From the NCBI RefSeq assembly GCF_028502605.1, contig NC_079236.1, forward strand, positions 2,046,001 to 2,110,000: a stretch of DNA of 64,000 nt, in the 5' to 3' direction. This DNA comes from Trichoderma breve (taxonomy: Eukaryota > Ascomycota > Sordariomycetes > Hypocreales > Hypocreaceae). This document shows, in pieces, positions 43,592 through 54,800 of this stretch. The position numbers were made by a program, and so were the translations under genes. The notes below the pieces were generated by a model. That model saw only the letters and a program-made list of their open reading frames with translations. It was not told the origin of the DNA and did not search any database. How positions within the stretch are numbered: the first letter of the stretch is position 1; each line of letters begins with the position of its first letter.

Positions 43592-45713
43592 TTCGTCAGA
43601 CCCGTCAGGAACCGAGCAGAAGATGCAGCCAGCGGGAACAAGAGTCTCGGGGAGCTGACGAACGCCTGCCGTTGTCTAGCCTTTAGAAGCCTTTAGATGA
43701 GGCGACAGATGCAGAGTGGGTTGCACCAACAAGCCGCCGGCAGTGGAGTTGCAGCCCTTTTGCCTTTGGCGATTGGGAAATTGCGATTGAATTCAAGACA
43801 GGACGCGCGTTGGGAGTCCGGCAAGCTGCTCGTATCCTCTGCCAAAAGGCCTCTATTTAGCAGAAGCGAATAGCCAGATGGGGAAAAGCAGAGGAAGAAA
43901 AAGGAAAAGAGGGAGAGGCCGCGAAAGAGGAAGCGAAGGTGGTGTTGAAGAGCCGGATAAGCTCCTCAGTAATTGTACTATACATGGCAATATGTACACT
44001 CGCTCGCTGATAGCAGTCGGTTCACCAAGCACATGGCCTGTAAGCGCGCTCAACTTTGCCCCGTCTCTACCTGGCTGCTACTTGCGGCCATCTCGTGTGA
44101 GCAGCCGGTTCTTGTGTCCGTTCAAGGTACTGCCCATGTCCAATGCCTTCTTTCCAGGCTCTGTTCTCCTCTCCGCCTCTCCACACCTCCATCTGCTCCT
44201 TCCGATCCGCTAATCCATTGACTCTTCAGACCCGCTGAGGTTGCGATAAAAGAAGAGCCGCTACTACTGTATTACTCACACAACCAAACTACCAACCTCC
44301 CTCTAAACCCATCACTGAACGGTCATCTCTACAACTCAATTGAAGAGAAAATTCGTCGCTCGATGCAGAATCAAGCAGAGGACAACAAGTATAAACACAC
44401 AAAGAGAAAATGAAAATGAAAAATTATTCACAAAATACATTATTCAAACTCGCAAAAGGCGCACGCCATGCCAACAATCCCGCTAATGCCATTTGCAAAA
44501 GTCCCCCCAACCCGTCCACCACCTAACCCCAAGCTAACTCCAAATCAAGCAAGAAAGGAACAAAGCCAACCCCCAATCAGCAGCAGCCTCCAGCGATTAG
44601 TTCCGGCGCTGGAGCTCTTTTGCTTTCCTTTCTCCTCTTACCATTACGAGTAATACGGCAGCATACTTGTAAGCTCTCTCGCTACGGGCCGGGGGCCACG
44701 CACGTGCTGTGATTCGTTTTTTACCTCCATACCTGCTTTTGCTTTTTTTTGCCTTTATGCAAGTTTGCTTGCTACTGTACCCCGTCCGATAAAATCTCCA
44801 AATCTCCCACGGGGCTGCGTAAGCGAGCAACGTAACCCGGAGACAAAGCGCGCTCGTCATTCGGGGCATCTCTGATGAATCAATGACAACTCCCGACGCC
44901 CATCACTTTTCTTTTCCCGCCACTCCCTCCTCCTCCATGTCATGATGGCTGCTGCCCCTTCCACACAGCTTTTTAGCTTCCCGATTGCCAATCCCCTGCT
45001 GCCTGGTCATGGCGTCGGCCAGCTGAGCCAAAATGGCCTGGGCAAATCAAGCAATAAAGACGCTCGGCCAAGACGCCGGCTCCAGAAATTGCCCCGGCCC
45101 TTGCCCACCGGTCACGGAGCTCCTCGTCTCCACTTTTCCGGGTACCGATCCCGACGTAAGACTTCACATATTGGCAACGCCTCCTCTCTTTTCACGGCTC
45201 CTAGCTCTGTTCAACGCAGCGTTTCATTGAGAACCAAGTCTCTTACGGAATCTATAACATGATAGCTAAATTTCGTACATTCCTTACTATGCCTTAGCAT
45301 CCCTTCGTGAAGCTTCTCGGGTGGAAATGGTCTGTTTCCAACCGACTCTCTCTTCTATCCTTCGTTTCTAAATGCCTTCCCCTCCCCCGCCTCGGGCGTT
45401 ATATAATATGGAATAGTGGTTACTTGTTTTGCAAGTCATCACATCCAAGCACTCAAATCAAGTACGTGGCTGCCGATCAAATGCCGGCCCACGACCCTTC
45501 CGTAACCACTCGCCGCCAAATCCTGACCTCATCTCGAGCTAAACAGACACCGAATAAAAGGCCGTCCAAATGCGAATGAAGCTCGCTACCAACCAATATG
45601 TCCGACAAATGAGATTGACAATGCTAATGCAATAAATAGATGCGCGTATGGTATCATCGTATCCTTTCTAAACTTGTTCGTTGAGCCAATGATTGATGAA
45701 AACATAAATTCAA
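43592..45713. other. 2.1 kb intergenic region
   Basis: This is the promoter of the VSGD-repeat gene and the 3' flank of the Sal1-type carrier gene. Several frames of 60-110 codons show no homology signature. No gene seen. Confidence 0.5.
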
Positions 45714-48339
45714 TCAGTGCAATGCGAGAATGCGTTTTGCGTTTTCGTACACCACCCACGTTATGCTCAACGCAGGGGCAACTTTGAGCAGATTTGGCGT
45801 CAGGCCCTTGTAAAGACCTCGGACTCCTTCGTGCTGGATCGTCTTCTGTGTGACGTCCCAGATTCCCGTGTAGGTTTGAGGGTGCATCACGGTGCCTTGT
45901 GTTTGTAATCGTGTGCGAACCACGTTCAATGGGTAAACAACTGACGCTCCAAAGGCTCCGGATGTGGCGCCGATGATGCCCGTTGCAATGTTGCCAGGCT
46001 CGGCGTCATCTTCGTGGCAGCACGCATATTTTGCGTAACGGATGCGGTAAGTATTCTTGAGGAACTCAAACATGCCCATGTCGATGGCACTATATGGGAA
46101 CATGCCAATCAATCCCATGGTGACACCTCGGTAGCAGGCTCGCAGACCGCCATCAGCATACATTTTCATGGCCGTCTGTCGAACGAGGGCGCTCCCCTTA
46201 AGGCCGTCCTTGACCGTCTCGCACTGAAGTCGAAATTTGAGGGTGTCAAGGGGATAGACGCAGAATCTATAATTTCACGAGCTGTCAGAAAAAGAAAAAG
46301 GAGAAGGAAGAAGTGAAAATAAATCATGTCTCCGCCGAACAACATAGGAGTCATCAGCCACCACTTACTGAGCAACCATTCCAGCCAGACCGCCAGCAAC
46401 AAATTTTGAGTACGAATTTATGTTCTTGGCATCCCCATGGCCCTCGAAATTAGCCAGGGCACGCTTGGTCGCTTCGTACGATCCGAATTTGATGGCCGTC
46501 TCTGGCATGATTTTCACAACATTCAACCCGTTGCCTTTTCAGGTAAATGTCAGCGTTAGCTCAGATAACATCAAAAAGAGGACGCCAGCATTGGGACGAG
46601 AAGGATATATGAGCTTACCAGCAAAAAAGCTGCGCAATCCGCCCGATCGATACAAGTCCTTCACAGCATCGCTAAAGGGCCTCGCCGCATTTCTAAGCGC
46701 ATCAACGAGACGGCCTTGCTTCAGCGCTGTTACCGCCGTCTCGGCACCGCTGTTGGTGTTGACGAGCAAGTAGACCTTCAATCGGTCGAGAGGGGCCGTG
46801 GCCGTCCGCGACACTCCACCGGCGATGGCACCCGCAAGGAAGTAACCTGGATGGGGAGCAAAGTCTGTCAGTCTAAACTTCTTCTTGGTCGGTGCAGCTC
46901 CGGTAGAGGACTCTTCACGGTGCTCGATTGAGGTGCCATCGCCGTCGATCTGTGGAGTAGCACCTGCCCCTGACGGGCCTTGCTCGACTTCTGAAATCCC
47001 GATAGCAGACGCATGCGCCGTCGCGTCCACAAAACTTCCTCTTGCATGTTGTAACGGCACTTGGACCTCCGGCTCGACTGTCCCAGCAGCTTGCGCAGGA
47101 GATGGCGGAGGAGGTGATGGAAGCTCTGGGGGCGCCCTCGGATAGGAGGGGAAGGCAACTCGTAGGAGAGAGCCAAAGAGAATATTAAGAAAAGAGCTAG
47201 AGCCGGCCCTACCTAAGCCTTCCAGTGTTTCCCCACTCACAAGGGAGTCTCCCTCCGGCGTGACATTAACCACCGAGTAATAAAAGGACAGCACGGCCTG
47301 CAAATGGGACGCATCCTGGTTCCCAGGCATGAAAAGCAAAAAGTTCCTGACGTTTGTTCGGTCAGCTGGTGAACGGTTTCCATGTCAAAACCCATTCGGA
47401 GCATTTCTCCGTGAGGCATATAATCATCATCGGGGCAAGCCAGGGGCGCACGTTTGGCGGTTTCAGGGGAAATCGGTCTTGTGGTGTTGAGCGTGCTCAT
47501 TTGTCCAACTCAAGACCGCGGCACATGACCGCTTGGGAGTGCGCGCCTGACAGCGATCCGCCCCAGATCGATCAACCAGCCCCCATTCTATGCCCATAGC
47601 AAATCAAGGGAATATTTCTTTCGCTTTTGTCTCACTTACCGCCATTCGTCAAAACTGACGTATCCGTCGTTGTTCATGTCCATGTCGCTGAAGAAGTCGT
47701 GCAGCCTGCGGTTTGATACAGTCAACCCCGCAGCCTTGAATGCCGCCTGGAGCTCTGTCTTGTCCAGCTTGCCGTTGCCGTCGCGATCGATGGATCTGAA
47801 CAAGTCGTAGAGTTGGCTCTCCGCCTTTTGCACAAAAACTCGAAACTCTGCGAAACCAAGCAAAAAAGCCCCGTTAGTAGCCGTAGCTTGTGTTTGTAGC
47901 GCCTCCAAGCGGCAGCGGCTTGCGTTGAGCAGAACGCAAGCCCACGCCTTGCGCCAGAACAATAGACAACGCACCTTCATATTGAATCTTTCCATCGCCG
48001 TTGGTGTCAACCTCCTTCATGATCCTCTTCAACATGGCATCCGCATTCTTGAGCGCTGTTCGCAAGAGGTAAAAAAAAAACCGTCAACACCTAGACAGAA
48101 AATGCGGGGCGGGATGCGCAAACGCTGCGAAGCAAAGAGAAACAAAGAAAAGAGGGAAAATCCTCACGATGATCTATCTTCCGAAAGCCCTTCTGCAGGC
48201 CCTTCAGGTCCAACTCTCCATTGGCACAGGGCCCCAGCTGTGCCCAGAGAGCTTCAACACGATCATGGTTTGGGTTCTGGTTCTTGTTTTGCGGCTCACG
48301 AAGCCCCTTCTCCACCTCGGTAGCTGGCCTGGCTGTCAT
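45714..48339 (-). CDS. SAL1: Ca2+-regulated mitochondrial ATP-Mg/Pi carrier (SCaMC/Sal1 type)
   Basis: There are six exons: 48339-48168, 48055-47975, 47847-47640, 47346-46619, 46534-46369 and 46266-45714, giving 635 codons plus stop with consistent phases 1,1,2,1,2. The N-terminal regulatory half has EF-hand loops at about residues 74-85 (DTNGDGKIQYEE), 105-116 (DRDGNGKLDKTE) and 141-152 (DMNNDGYVSFDE), preceded by a degenerate first hand. A Pro-rich linker of about 100 residues leads to the carrier domain with the three mitochondrial-carrier signatures APLDRLK, YPLDTLKFR and YPLNVVRTR. The protein exchanges ATP-Mg for phosphate across the inner membrane and is activated by cytosolic Ca2+ on the EF-hands (family knowledge). 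It is divergent from ssn8 across a 577-bp promoter. Confidence 0.92.
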
Positions 48340-48916
48340 GGCTGTGGCATGTCTCGAAGGCGAAAGGCGACGGTCGAGGCGGCAATTGCGATGCCCGCGG
48401 TGGGTTCAGGCGGGCGCGTCGTCTTGTCTTTTCGTTTGGGTGCTATCTCAAACTCATCGTAGAGATCTGGAAGCTTGCGGTCTGGCAGGCGATGGCCAAT
48501 TGGGAGCGATTGCGGGCCTTTGACAGCTACTGACGTCGTAGCTCGGGAGCAGCAGGAATCGAGGCCGCGGATCTTGGGGAGAATTGCTTGCGATATGGGG
48601 AGGGGACTGCCACTACGTAATAATTTCTAGGCGCTGCAAGGCCGCTGCTAGGGGGGAAGCACAGCGCTGTGCAATTAGGGGCCCGATAAGGCTCGAGATC
48701 GCTTATCGCCCCGCAGCCTTGTTGGACCCCAAGATTAACTTGCGGTTGGTCACGATCTCATCCATACAGGATTACGGGATTACTATTGCGACACACACAC
48801 ATTGAACCTACAATCATCATTTGCAATATTCATTTTCGGTATACTCTGCGCCTATCTGTGCTTCTCAGTGTCCCTTCAGACGGAGAGGTGCCCTTCGCGG
48901 CCCCGTCTCCGCCGCC
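48340..48916. promoter_or_regulatory. Bidirectional promoter, SAL1-type carrier / ssn8
   Basis: 577 bp separate two divergent start codons. It contains a CCAAT/ATTGG palindrome at about 48496-48503 and a TGACGTC half-CRE at 48531-48537, both common in fungal promoters. A short CA-rich run lies near 48791. Which sites serve which gene cannot be told by eye. Confidence 0.5.
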
Positions 48917-49952
48917 ATGTCCGCCAACTACTGGGAGTCGACGCAGCGGCGGCATTGGCTCTTCACAAAGGACGAGCTCGCCTCGATGCGACAGAAGCTG
49001 GAGGACGAGAATGCCGAGCTCGTCCGCATGTTCCCTCTCCCACAGCCGCGGCACATGGCCATCTATTTCAATCAGCGTGAGTCGTTGCGCGTCGCAGCAT
49101 CGGTGTCCTGTGTTCCGCTCAACTAATCCGCCCGTCTATCCAGAGCTGCTGAGATTGGGGAAGCGTCTCACCATCCGCCAGCAAGCAATGGCCACGGCGC
49201 AGGTCTATCTGAAACGCTTCTACACGCGAGTCGAAATCCGTCGAACGAACCCGTACCTCGTCATTACCACTGCGATATACCTGGCCTGCAAGATGGAGGA
49301 GGCGCCGCAGCACATCCGCCTAATTGTGACCGAGGCCAGACAACTCTGGCAGGACTTCATCGGGCTGGATACGTCCAAGATTGGGGAGTGCGAATTCTAT
49401 CTTATTAGCGAGATGAGCTCCCAGCTCATTGTACACCAACCCTACCGAAGTCTGCTAGCTCTGCGCGGCGAGCTATCTCTAGTCGATGAAGACGTGCAGC
49501 TCGCCAAGTCGATAATCAACGATCACTACATGACGGACCTACCATTCCTCTGCTCGCCACACATTGTCGCACTGGTAGCAATCCTCTTGGCCCTCGTTCT
49601 GCGTCCAAACTCGACGGTTCCAGGACAGAGTGCCTCGGGATCTGCCGCAGCCGCCGGTCTGGCAGCCGCACAAGCCGCTCTCAGCCAAGCACACACCGCT
49701 CGATCAGGCCAGGGCGGGATTCTCTCCGAAATCCCTTCGACACCGGAAGTTAAAGAGAGGGTTCAAGAAGCTAGGATCACCCGTGTGCAGCATTTCGCGG
49801 CCTGGTTGGCAGAGAGCGACGTCGACATTGCTGCCATGGTGGACGCGACCCAGGAGATAATATCCTTCTATGAGTGCTATGAGCAGTACAATGATAAGCT
49901 CACGAGGGAACAAATCAACCGGTTTGTCAAGGCACGAAATCTCGATAAGTAG
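48917..49952 (+). CDS. ssn8: Cyclin C, RNA polymerase II Mediator kinase-module subunit Ssn8 (Fcc1-like)
   Basis: There are two exons, 48917-49076 and 49144-49952, phase 1 with a 67-nt intron (GTGAGT...CCAG), giving 322 codons plus stop. The start MSANYWESTQRRHWLF and the spliced junction [32 protein letters not shown] reproduce the cyclin C N-terminal cyclin box. NPYLVITTAIYLACKMEE follows, the cyclin core that binds Cdk8. The second cyclin fold carries a low-complexity Ala/Gly insertion at about residues 235-265. Ssn8 with Cdk8 (Ssn3) forms the kinase module of Mediator and represses or activates stress and secondary-metabolism genes; the Fusarium ortholog Fcc1 affects toxin production (family knowledge). 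The length is normal. The 3' side shows a 12-nt triplicate repeat. Confidence 0.95.
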
Positions 49953-49966
49953 GCACGTCGTAAGAG

Positions 49967-50002
49967 CCGACCGAAGAACCGACCGAAGGGTCGACCGAAG
50001 AA
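49967..50002. repeat. Three tandem 12-nt units just after the ssn8 stop
   Basis: Units CCGACCGAAGAA, CCGACCGAAGGG and TCGACCGAAGAA follow each other without gaps 14 nt after the stop codon. In the ssn8 frame they would read as repeated Arg-Pro-Lys triplets, and that frame stays open for 30 codons after the TAG. Confidence 0.85.
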
Positions 50003-50482
50003 CATATTACCTGAGAATCCGAATGCAAATAACCTAAGATAGGGATGGTTTCTGACTCTAGCCCTTATTCTCGAACAATCCGACTAGTTGGCCTTGGCCA
50101 ATTTAATAGGAACAGTCAGTGGAATAAGCGCTGATGAGCCCCCGTTCTGGAAACATTTGTGGTTGCCAAGCATGTTTTACTATACAAATGATATTATTTG
50201 GAAATGAGGGATGAAAGCATTGGGTACATGGCGTCTTGGAATTTTGAAATGCTTGAAACGGTTTTCTTTGTCTGAATTTCCCAAAATAGCGTTTTTCTTT
50301 CTATTCTTGTATTTCTTTGTTTTGGAGTACACGGGACCCAGTCATGGCATGGATTCGGTAGGGGATATTCTCGTGGAAATCGATGCATCAAGACCTTATA
50401 TATATACTCATACGCATATAAATAGAACAGCGCCGGTCTTCTAATTTTCTTCTTCTTCGAACTCTGATCTCTCTATGTGTCA

Positions 50483-50502
50483 TCTTCTTCTTCTTCTTCT
50501 TC
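50483..50502. repeat. (TCT)n microsatellite
   Basis: Six TCT units plus two bases lie about 5 nt beyond the stop codon of the minus-strand alpha/beta hydrolase gene. Confidence 0.85.
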
Positions 50503-50507
50503 AAGCT

Positions 50508-51860
50508 CTAATTTCTATGTCTAATTTTTTTGGATCGAGTTCCGCTACCGCTGCCGCTGTTGCTGCTCTTGGATGACTTGCTACTACTATGTCGACTGCT
50601 CTTCCACGACGACATGGCAACATCAGCTACCTCTTTGCCTTTTGAAATGGCAATTTCGTGGCCCCCAGAAATCACACAAACCTCTACGCCCTCTTCTCCC
50701 AAAACGGCCTTGGTGTCTTCAATCCACTCGTCCTTGATAACCAACGTATCTTTATCCCCCAAGATGACGCACACTCTCTGCAGCCCTTGACCAAGCTCCC
50801 GATTAGCAGCGAGTTGCTCCCCCAAGACAGCCCACATCTTATCATGCTGCCCATAAATAGGCGCATACCGAATCGTACTCATGTACGAGTCGACAAAGGC
50901 CGGGTTAGCATCCAGCTGCCAACCCACAACGTCCCCAACTCTGACGGAGCTGTTCCTCCCAACGGCCATGGTCACATCGTCAAAGTTGACCTCTGCTGCT
51001 TCGTCTCCATCGGGAACGTCTGCGCTCTGCCCGTGCTGCGGCGCGATGCGTGCCCGCACCCAGCTCCGAAGCAGCCACTCAGGCAGCACGCCGTGGGAGT
51101 ACAGGAGGCGGCTCTTCCAGCTGAGGTGGGACTCGCGCACGAGGCCTCCTGGGCAGACCACGGTGAGGGAGCGCAGCATGTGCGAGTGGTATGCCGCAAA
51201 GGCTGCGGCCAGAGCACCCCCCAACGAGTAGCCCAGGAGGTGGAAGGAAGAGGCACCAGTCCAGGATAGAGACGAAGATGCTAAGACGAGAAGAATCTGA
51301 GTGGTATAGAGACACTCATCGTACGGCGTATTGGAAGGGCCATCGGAGTAGCCTCTCCCAAACAGATCTACATGCGACGCCGTGTAAGTAACAGACTCTT
51401 GGTTCGTACCTCCATGAGGGTATATATCTATATATACGCAAGTATACAAACAAAGGACAGAGCTGTACTTACCAAAGACCATCACCCTGTACCCCTTCCG
51501 CACAAGCTCCCAGGCAATCCCGCCCATGGCAATGCACGGCGTGCCGATGCCATGCACCAGAAGCACCTTTTCGCCCTCCTCAGGCCCCCACTCAAACACC
51601 CTGATGGTGCCATATACACTCTGAACGTCCTTGCCGCCCGGGAACAGCTCCGGAGGATACGGCGCCGCCTTCTCGGGGTCCTCCGGATCGGTTCCCGAAC
51701 GGTCTTTCACGCGCACGATATCCGTCTTTGGCGATTTGGTCCGAGGCGACAGCGATGGCCTGATGAGCATGTAGAGCGACAGACATGCCGCCGCCGCCAG
51801 GACAGCAGAGCCCCTCCTTGTAAGCTGGTCCGAGCGGAGCCGGAGTCCGTACGGAACCAT
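50508..51860 (-). CDS. Membrane-anchored alpha/beta hydrolase
   Basis: There are two exons, 51860-51473 and 51367-50508, phase 1, giving 415 codons plus stop. I used the ATG at 51860; an upstream in-frame start is only TTG. An N-terminal hydrophobic segment at about residues 18-33 (VLAAAACLSLYMLI) is a likely membrane anchor. The hydrolase fold shows LLVHGIGTP (oxyanion loop), the spliced junction VF-DLFGRGYSDG, and the nucleophile elbow GYSLGG with Ser177. A late GDKDTLV acid and a GGHEIA histidine complete the triad pattern. The C terminus is a basic Ser/Lys-rich tail. Relatives are serine hydrolases or esterases, often MEST/epoxide-hydrolase-like; the substrate is unknown. The 105-nt intron is a multiple of three and has no stop, so retention would insert 35 residues after VMVF. 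Confidence 0.85.
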   Translation of the reverse strand: MVPYGLRLRSDQLTRRGSAVLAAAACLSLYMLIRPSLSPRTKSPKTDIVRVKDRSGTDPEDPEKAAPYPPELFPGGKDVQSVYGTIRVFEWGPEEGEKVLLVHGIGTPCIAMGGIAWELVRKGYRVMVFGKYSSVLCLYTCVYIDIYPHGGTNQESVTYTASHVDLFGRGYSDGPSNTPYDECLYTTQILLVLASSSLSWTGASSFHLLGYSLGGALAAAFAAYHSHMLRSLTVVCPGGLVRESHLSWKSRLLYSHGVLPEWLLRSWVRARIAPQHGQSADVPDGDEAAEVNFDDVTMAVGRNSSVRVGDVVGWQLDANPAFVDSYMSTIRYAPIYGQHDKMWAVLGEQLAANRELGQGLQRVCVILGDKDTLVIKDEWIEDTKAVLGEEGVEVCVISGGHEIAISKGKEVADVAMSSWKSSRHSSSKSSKSSNSGSGSGTRSKKIRHRN

Positions 51861-54800
51861 GATTTGCGATTTGAATTCTCGGAGTGCGAATCGCACAAAC
51901 GGGCTGACGGAGAGGGGAATCTCTGACTGCTCCTGACAGCGCAACTGTATGAGTAAAGGCGCCGAAGAGGGACGATATCGGTCAACAACTGGCCGGAGGT
52001 TGGATTTGTCGGTAGGATAATCCGCCTCCGAGGGTCACCCCGCCAAGTTGCCGAGGATACAAGCGTTTCCTTCATACGAAGACATGGCAACCGTCTCTAA
52101 GCCGAGGGCAAGTAAGGCATATTGGAATTGGGTCGTCTACCGTGGGTTCAACCTTGCGGCAGCTATCACCAGGTCTAGGCAGTTGCAATAGTTGTGGCGA
52201 GTTGGCATTTGCCTCTACGGAGCATCATGGGGTTGTCGTGGTGCTGCCGGTTGCTTCAGACCACGTTGCGGCTCTCCGGACAGGTTCAGCAACTATTCAC
52301 CAAAAATAACTCGAAGCCACCTCAGGGGCTGTCTGTTCATGACTCCAGTTTCACCCTCGTAAAACCAACTCAGCCTCAGTCGGCCGAAAAGACTAGGCAA
52401 TGCGCTATGATGAAGCCATCGGTCGAACCGCCTAGCGGCAGGCCGTTGTTGAGTCTCTGCAACAACAAAGCACGTCCTCTCCTGCGCTCTACGTCATCCC
52501 ACGAACCCCCTGCGTGCTTCCATGTAAGGGCAGAGAAGGAAAGAAGGGGAATCCGAGAAAAAGCCTGAATTAATTAGCATCTCCGGGCCTGAAAGTGGAG
52601 AGATGGATAAGATCGGAGACGTGGGATACAAGTTCCAGAACTGTCTGGCTGCAGCTCGGGAGTCTGCATATGCTATTGGCAGCGCAGCACCTTATCGGTC
52701 GGCATGTCCGTGTGGCCGCCCAAACGAGCAGCTCACAAAGAATGCGCTGCTTGTCTCTCAACAAGCCGGAAGACTCGCAGTAGGGGAGGGCGGAAGACCC
52801 GGCGCCACGAAGCCACTCTGGGGCCACGATGGCTTCGCACCGTGTGGCTGGGCTGGATGAGTGGAAGAGTGGCTGCGTTACCGTTCGCTCCGCCCAGTGG
52901 TGGCCGAGCAACCCTGATAGCCAGCATCAACACCAGCTCCAGCTCCAGGAGGCATGTACCTGACCTCCAGACGCTGGCCAAACCCAAAGTACCTCTCTTC
53001 CAGACCACAAGTCACGTCCGGAGAGCGTCAAAGGCTCGTCTCTCCACATGCGGGCGACGACTCCACAAAGCCATGTCTTGCTTCTCCACCTCAGACTCGG
53101 GACAGCCAACAGGAATCAGGCCTCGGTATCCATGGACAAGGGCCTGGCCAATGAAAGCAGGTAATCACATTGATGGCCTGCCGCCACACCGCTCTTTGAT
53201 GGGGTTCGTCCAGGGTATCGCCAGGGCACAGCTAGGGTAGAGACAGGGGACCTGAGAGTGCTGCTTTTGGTACTTGGTGAGTACTCCAAGTTTGGGCGGT
53301 TGTCGAACAGATATTCCATGTACTACTTGGTAGGACTTGCAGACCCCGCGGAGTGCAGGCAGACTGACGCTCTCCGGGATCGAACCCTTGCAGAAGGCCA
53401 AAAGAAAACGACAGAGAAGAGCAAAGGAACGGGGCGTTCTTCATCCTTTACGGAGTGCATCCGGAAAAGAGCCAATAAGCTGACGATTGATCGTACAGTA
53501 CGAGAACTACTCGCTGTTAGGTACAGGCACAAGGTACAGGCACAACCAAAGCCGCTCAACATCAATATCAAAGCGCAGTGGCCCGAGTACGGAATCCGAA
53601 GTTCAAGTATGGGGTGCAGATGCCGACAGTCCAACGGGCCTGGAGAGCCCAAAGGTGCCGGGCGCAAGCAGCAGCCGCAAGATGGAGCGGCGAACCGAGC
53701 CGGACACAGCGGGCGATCTGGGGTTCTCGAGATGGCCCTCGAAATGGTTTGCTGCTTGTACTGTAACTACACGTCCGTGCAGACCTGAGCCTGGGGACCG
53801 TATGCGGCAATGCTCCGAGACATGCTGTGCGCTTTGCGTAGTCTGTCTGCAGGGAGATGAGATGAGGGATGCCAGGATCGAAAAGAGTTGAGCGGCGAGC
53901 CTGAGCGCGAGCGCGAGCAACCAGCTTGTAGCTTGTGCCGGCACCACCAGTGCGCTTCCGTGCCACACATTATGGCTGTTACTCGAACCAGGAGCCAGAC
54001 CACCCATCCATCTCTTTCTTCATCCCCAGGGTCACGTCGGAGCCGACCCGGCGTTTAACTGCTGTACTGGCAACACTAGGAGTGGCCGTCCTGTACAAAC
54101 GTCGGCGCTTGTGGCTGAATGACGCTTCCTTTAGCGCTCTCAACATGGCAGTGTTCTATTCGAAGTCTCAACCGGTGTAGTACAGTAATAGCTTGCTTCT
54201 GCAACGAGACGCAACGCTACCGGCTCAACCGTGAGAATCGTGCAGTACGCCGCATAGTACTAGCTTTTAATAGGTCCTACAGCAAGGAGGACTGCAGATG
54301 AGCATCATGACCAGCGGCTATGGCGCTACTGCGAGTTGTTACTAAGCAGACCACCGACAGGCGATAGGGTAACAGTGATGACGGCATCCCCTTGGAGGCA
54401 TGGTCAAACACATGGCATGATGTGGCAGCAAGACTTCAAGAATAGCTCTCGGGCACTGCGAATGCTACTGCTACACGCACGGCTCCAACCGCCAGCGGCC
54501 ACTTAGATCCCCTCCATCTGGAGTATGTAGATCAGATTGGCCAGAACCAAGCCTCGTTGCATTGGAGTCGAACCAAGCCAGCCATGGGGGAGGCGAAGCA
54601 GCTCTCTGCAGATCGATGCCGCGGTGTAACAGGTCGAAGCCCGGCTCGATCCAATGCAGCTGTGAAACCTGAAATTAGATTGTTCTTGGGGGGCAGCCAT
54701 GAGCCGATCATTCTTGGAAAGTTGCCTCCCAATTTCTATCTGCGTGTAAGTGCGGGCGGATTTGCATTCATGATCGGTATCCATCACTATATTCATATCC

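Larger units (their letters stand above)
49953..50507. other. Convergent intergenic region with tandem repeats
   Basis: Besides the two repeats annotated separately, it holds only AT-rich 3' flank sequence. No gene. Confidence 0.5.

Noticed and set aside
53365..53395. GGGATCGAACCC-like sequence resembling a tRNA T-arm on the minus strand
   Set aside because: The T-stem bases do not pair beyond two or three positions, and no D-arm, anticodon arm or acceptor stem could be folded around it.
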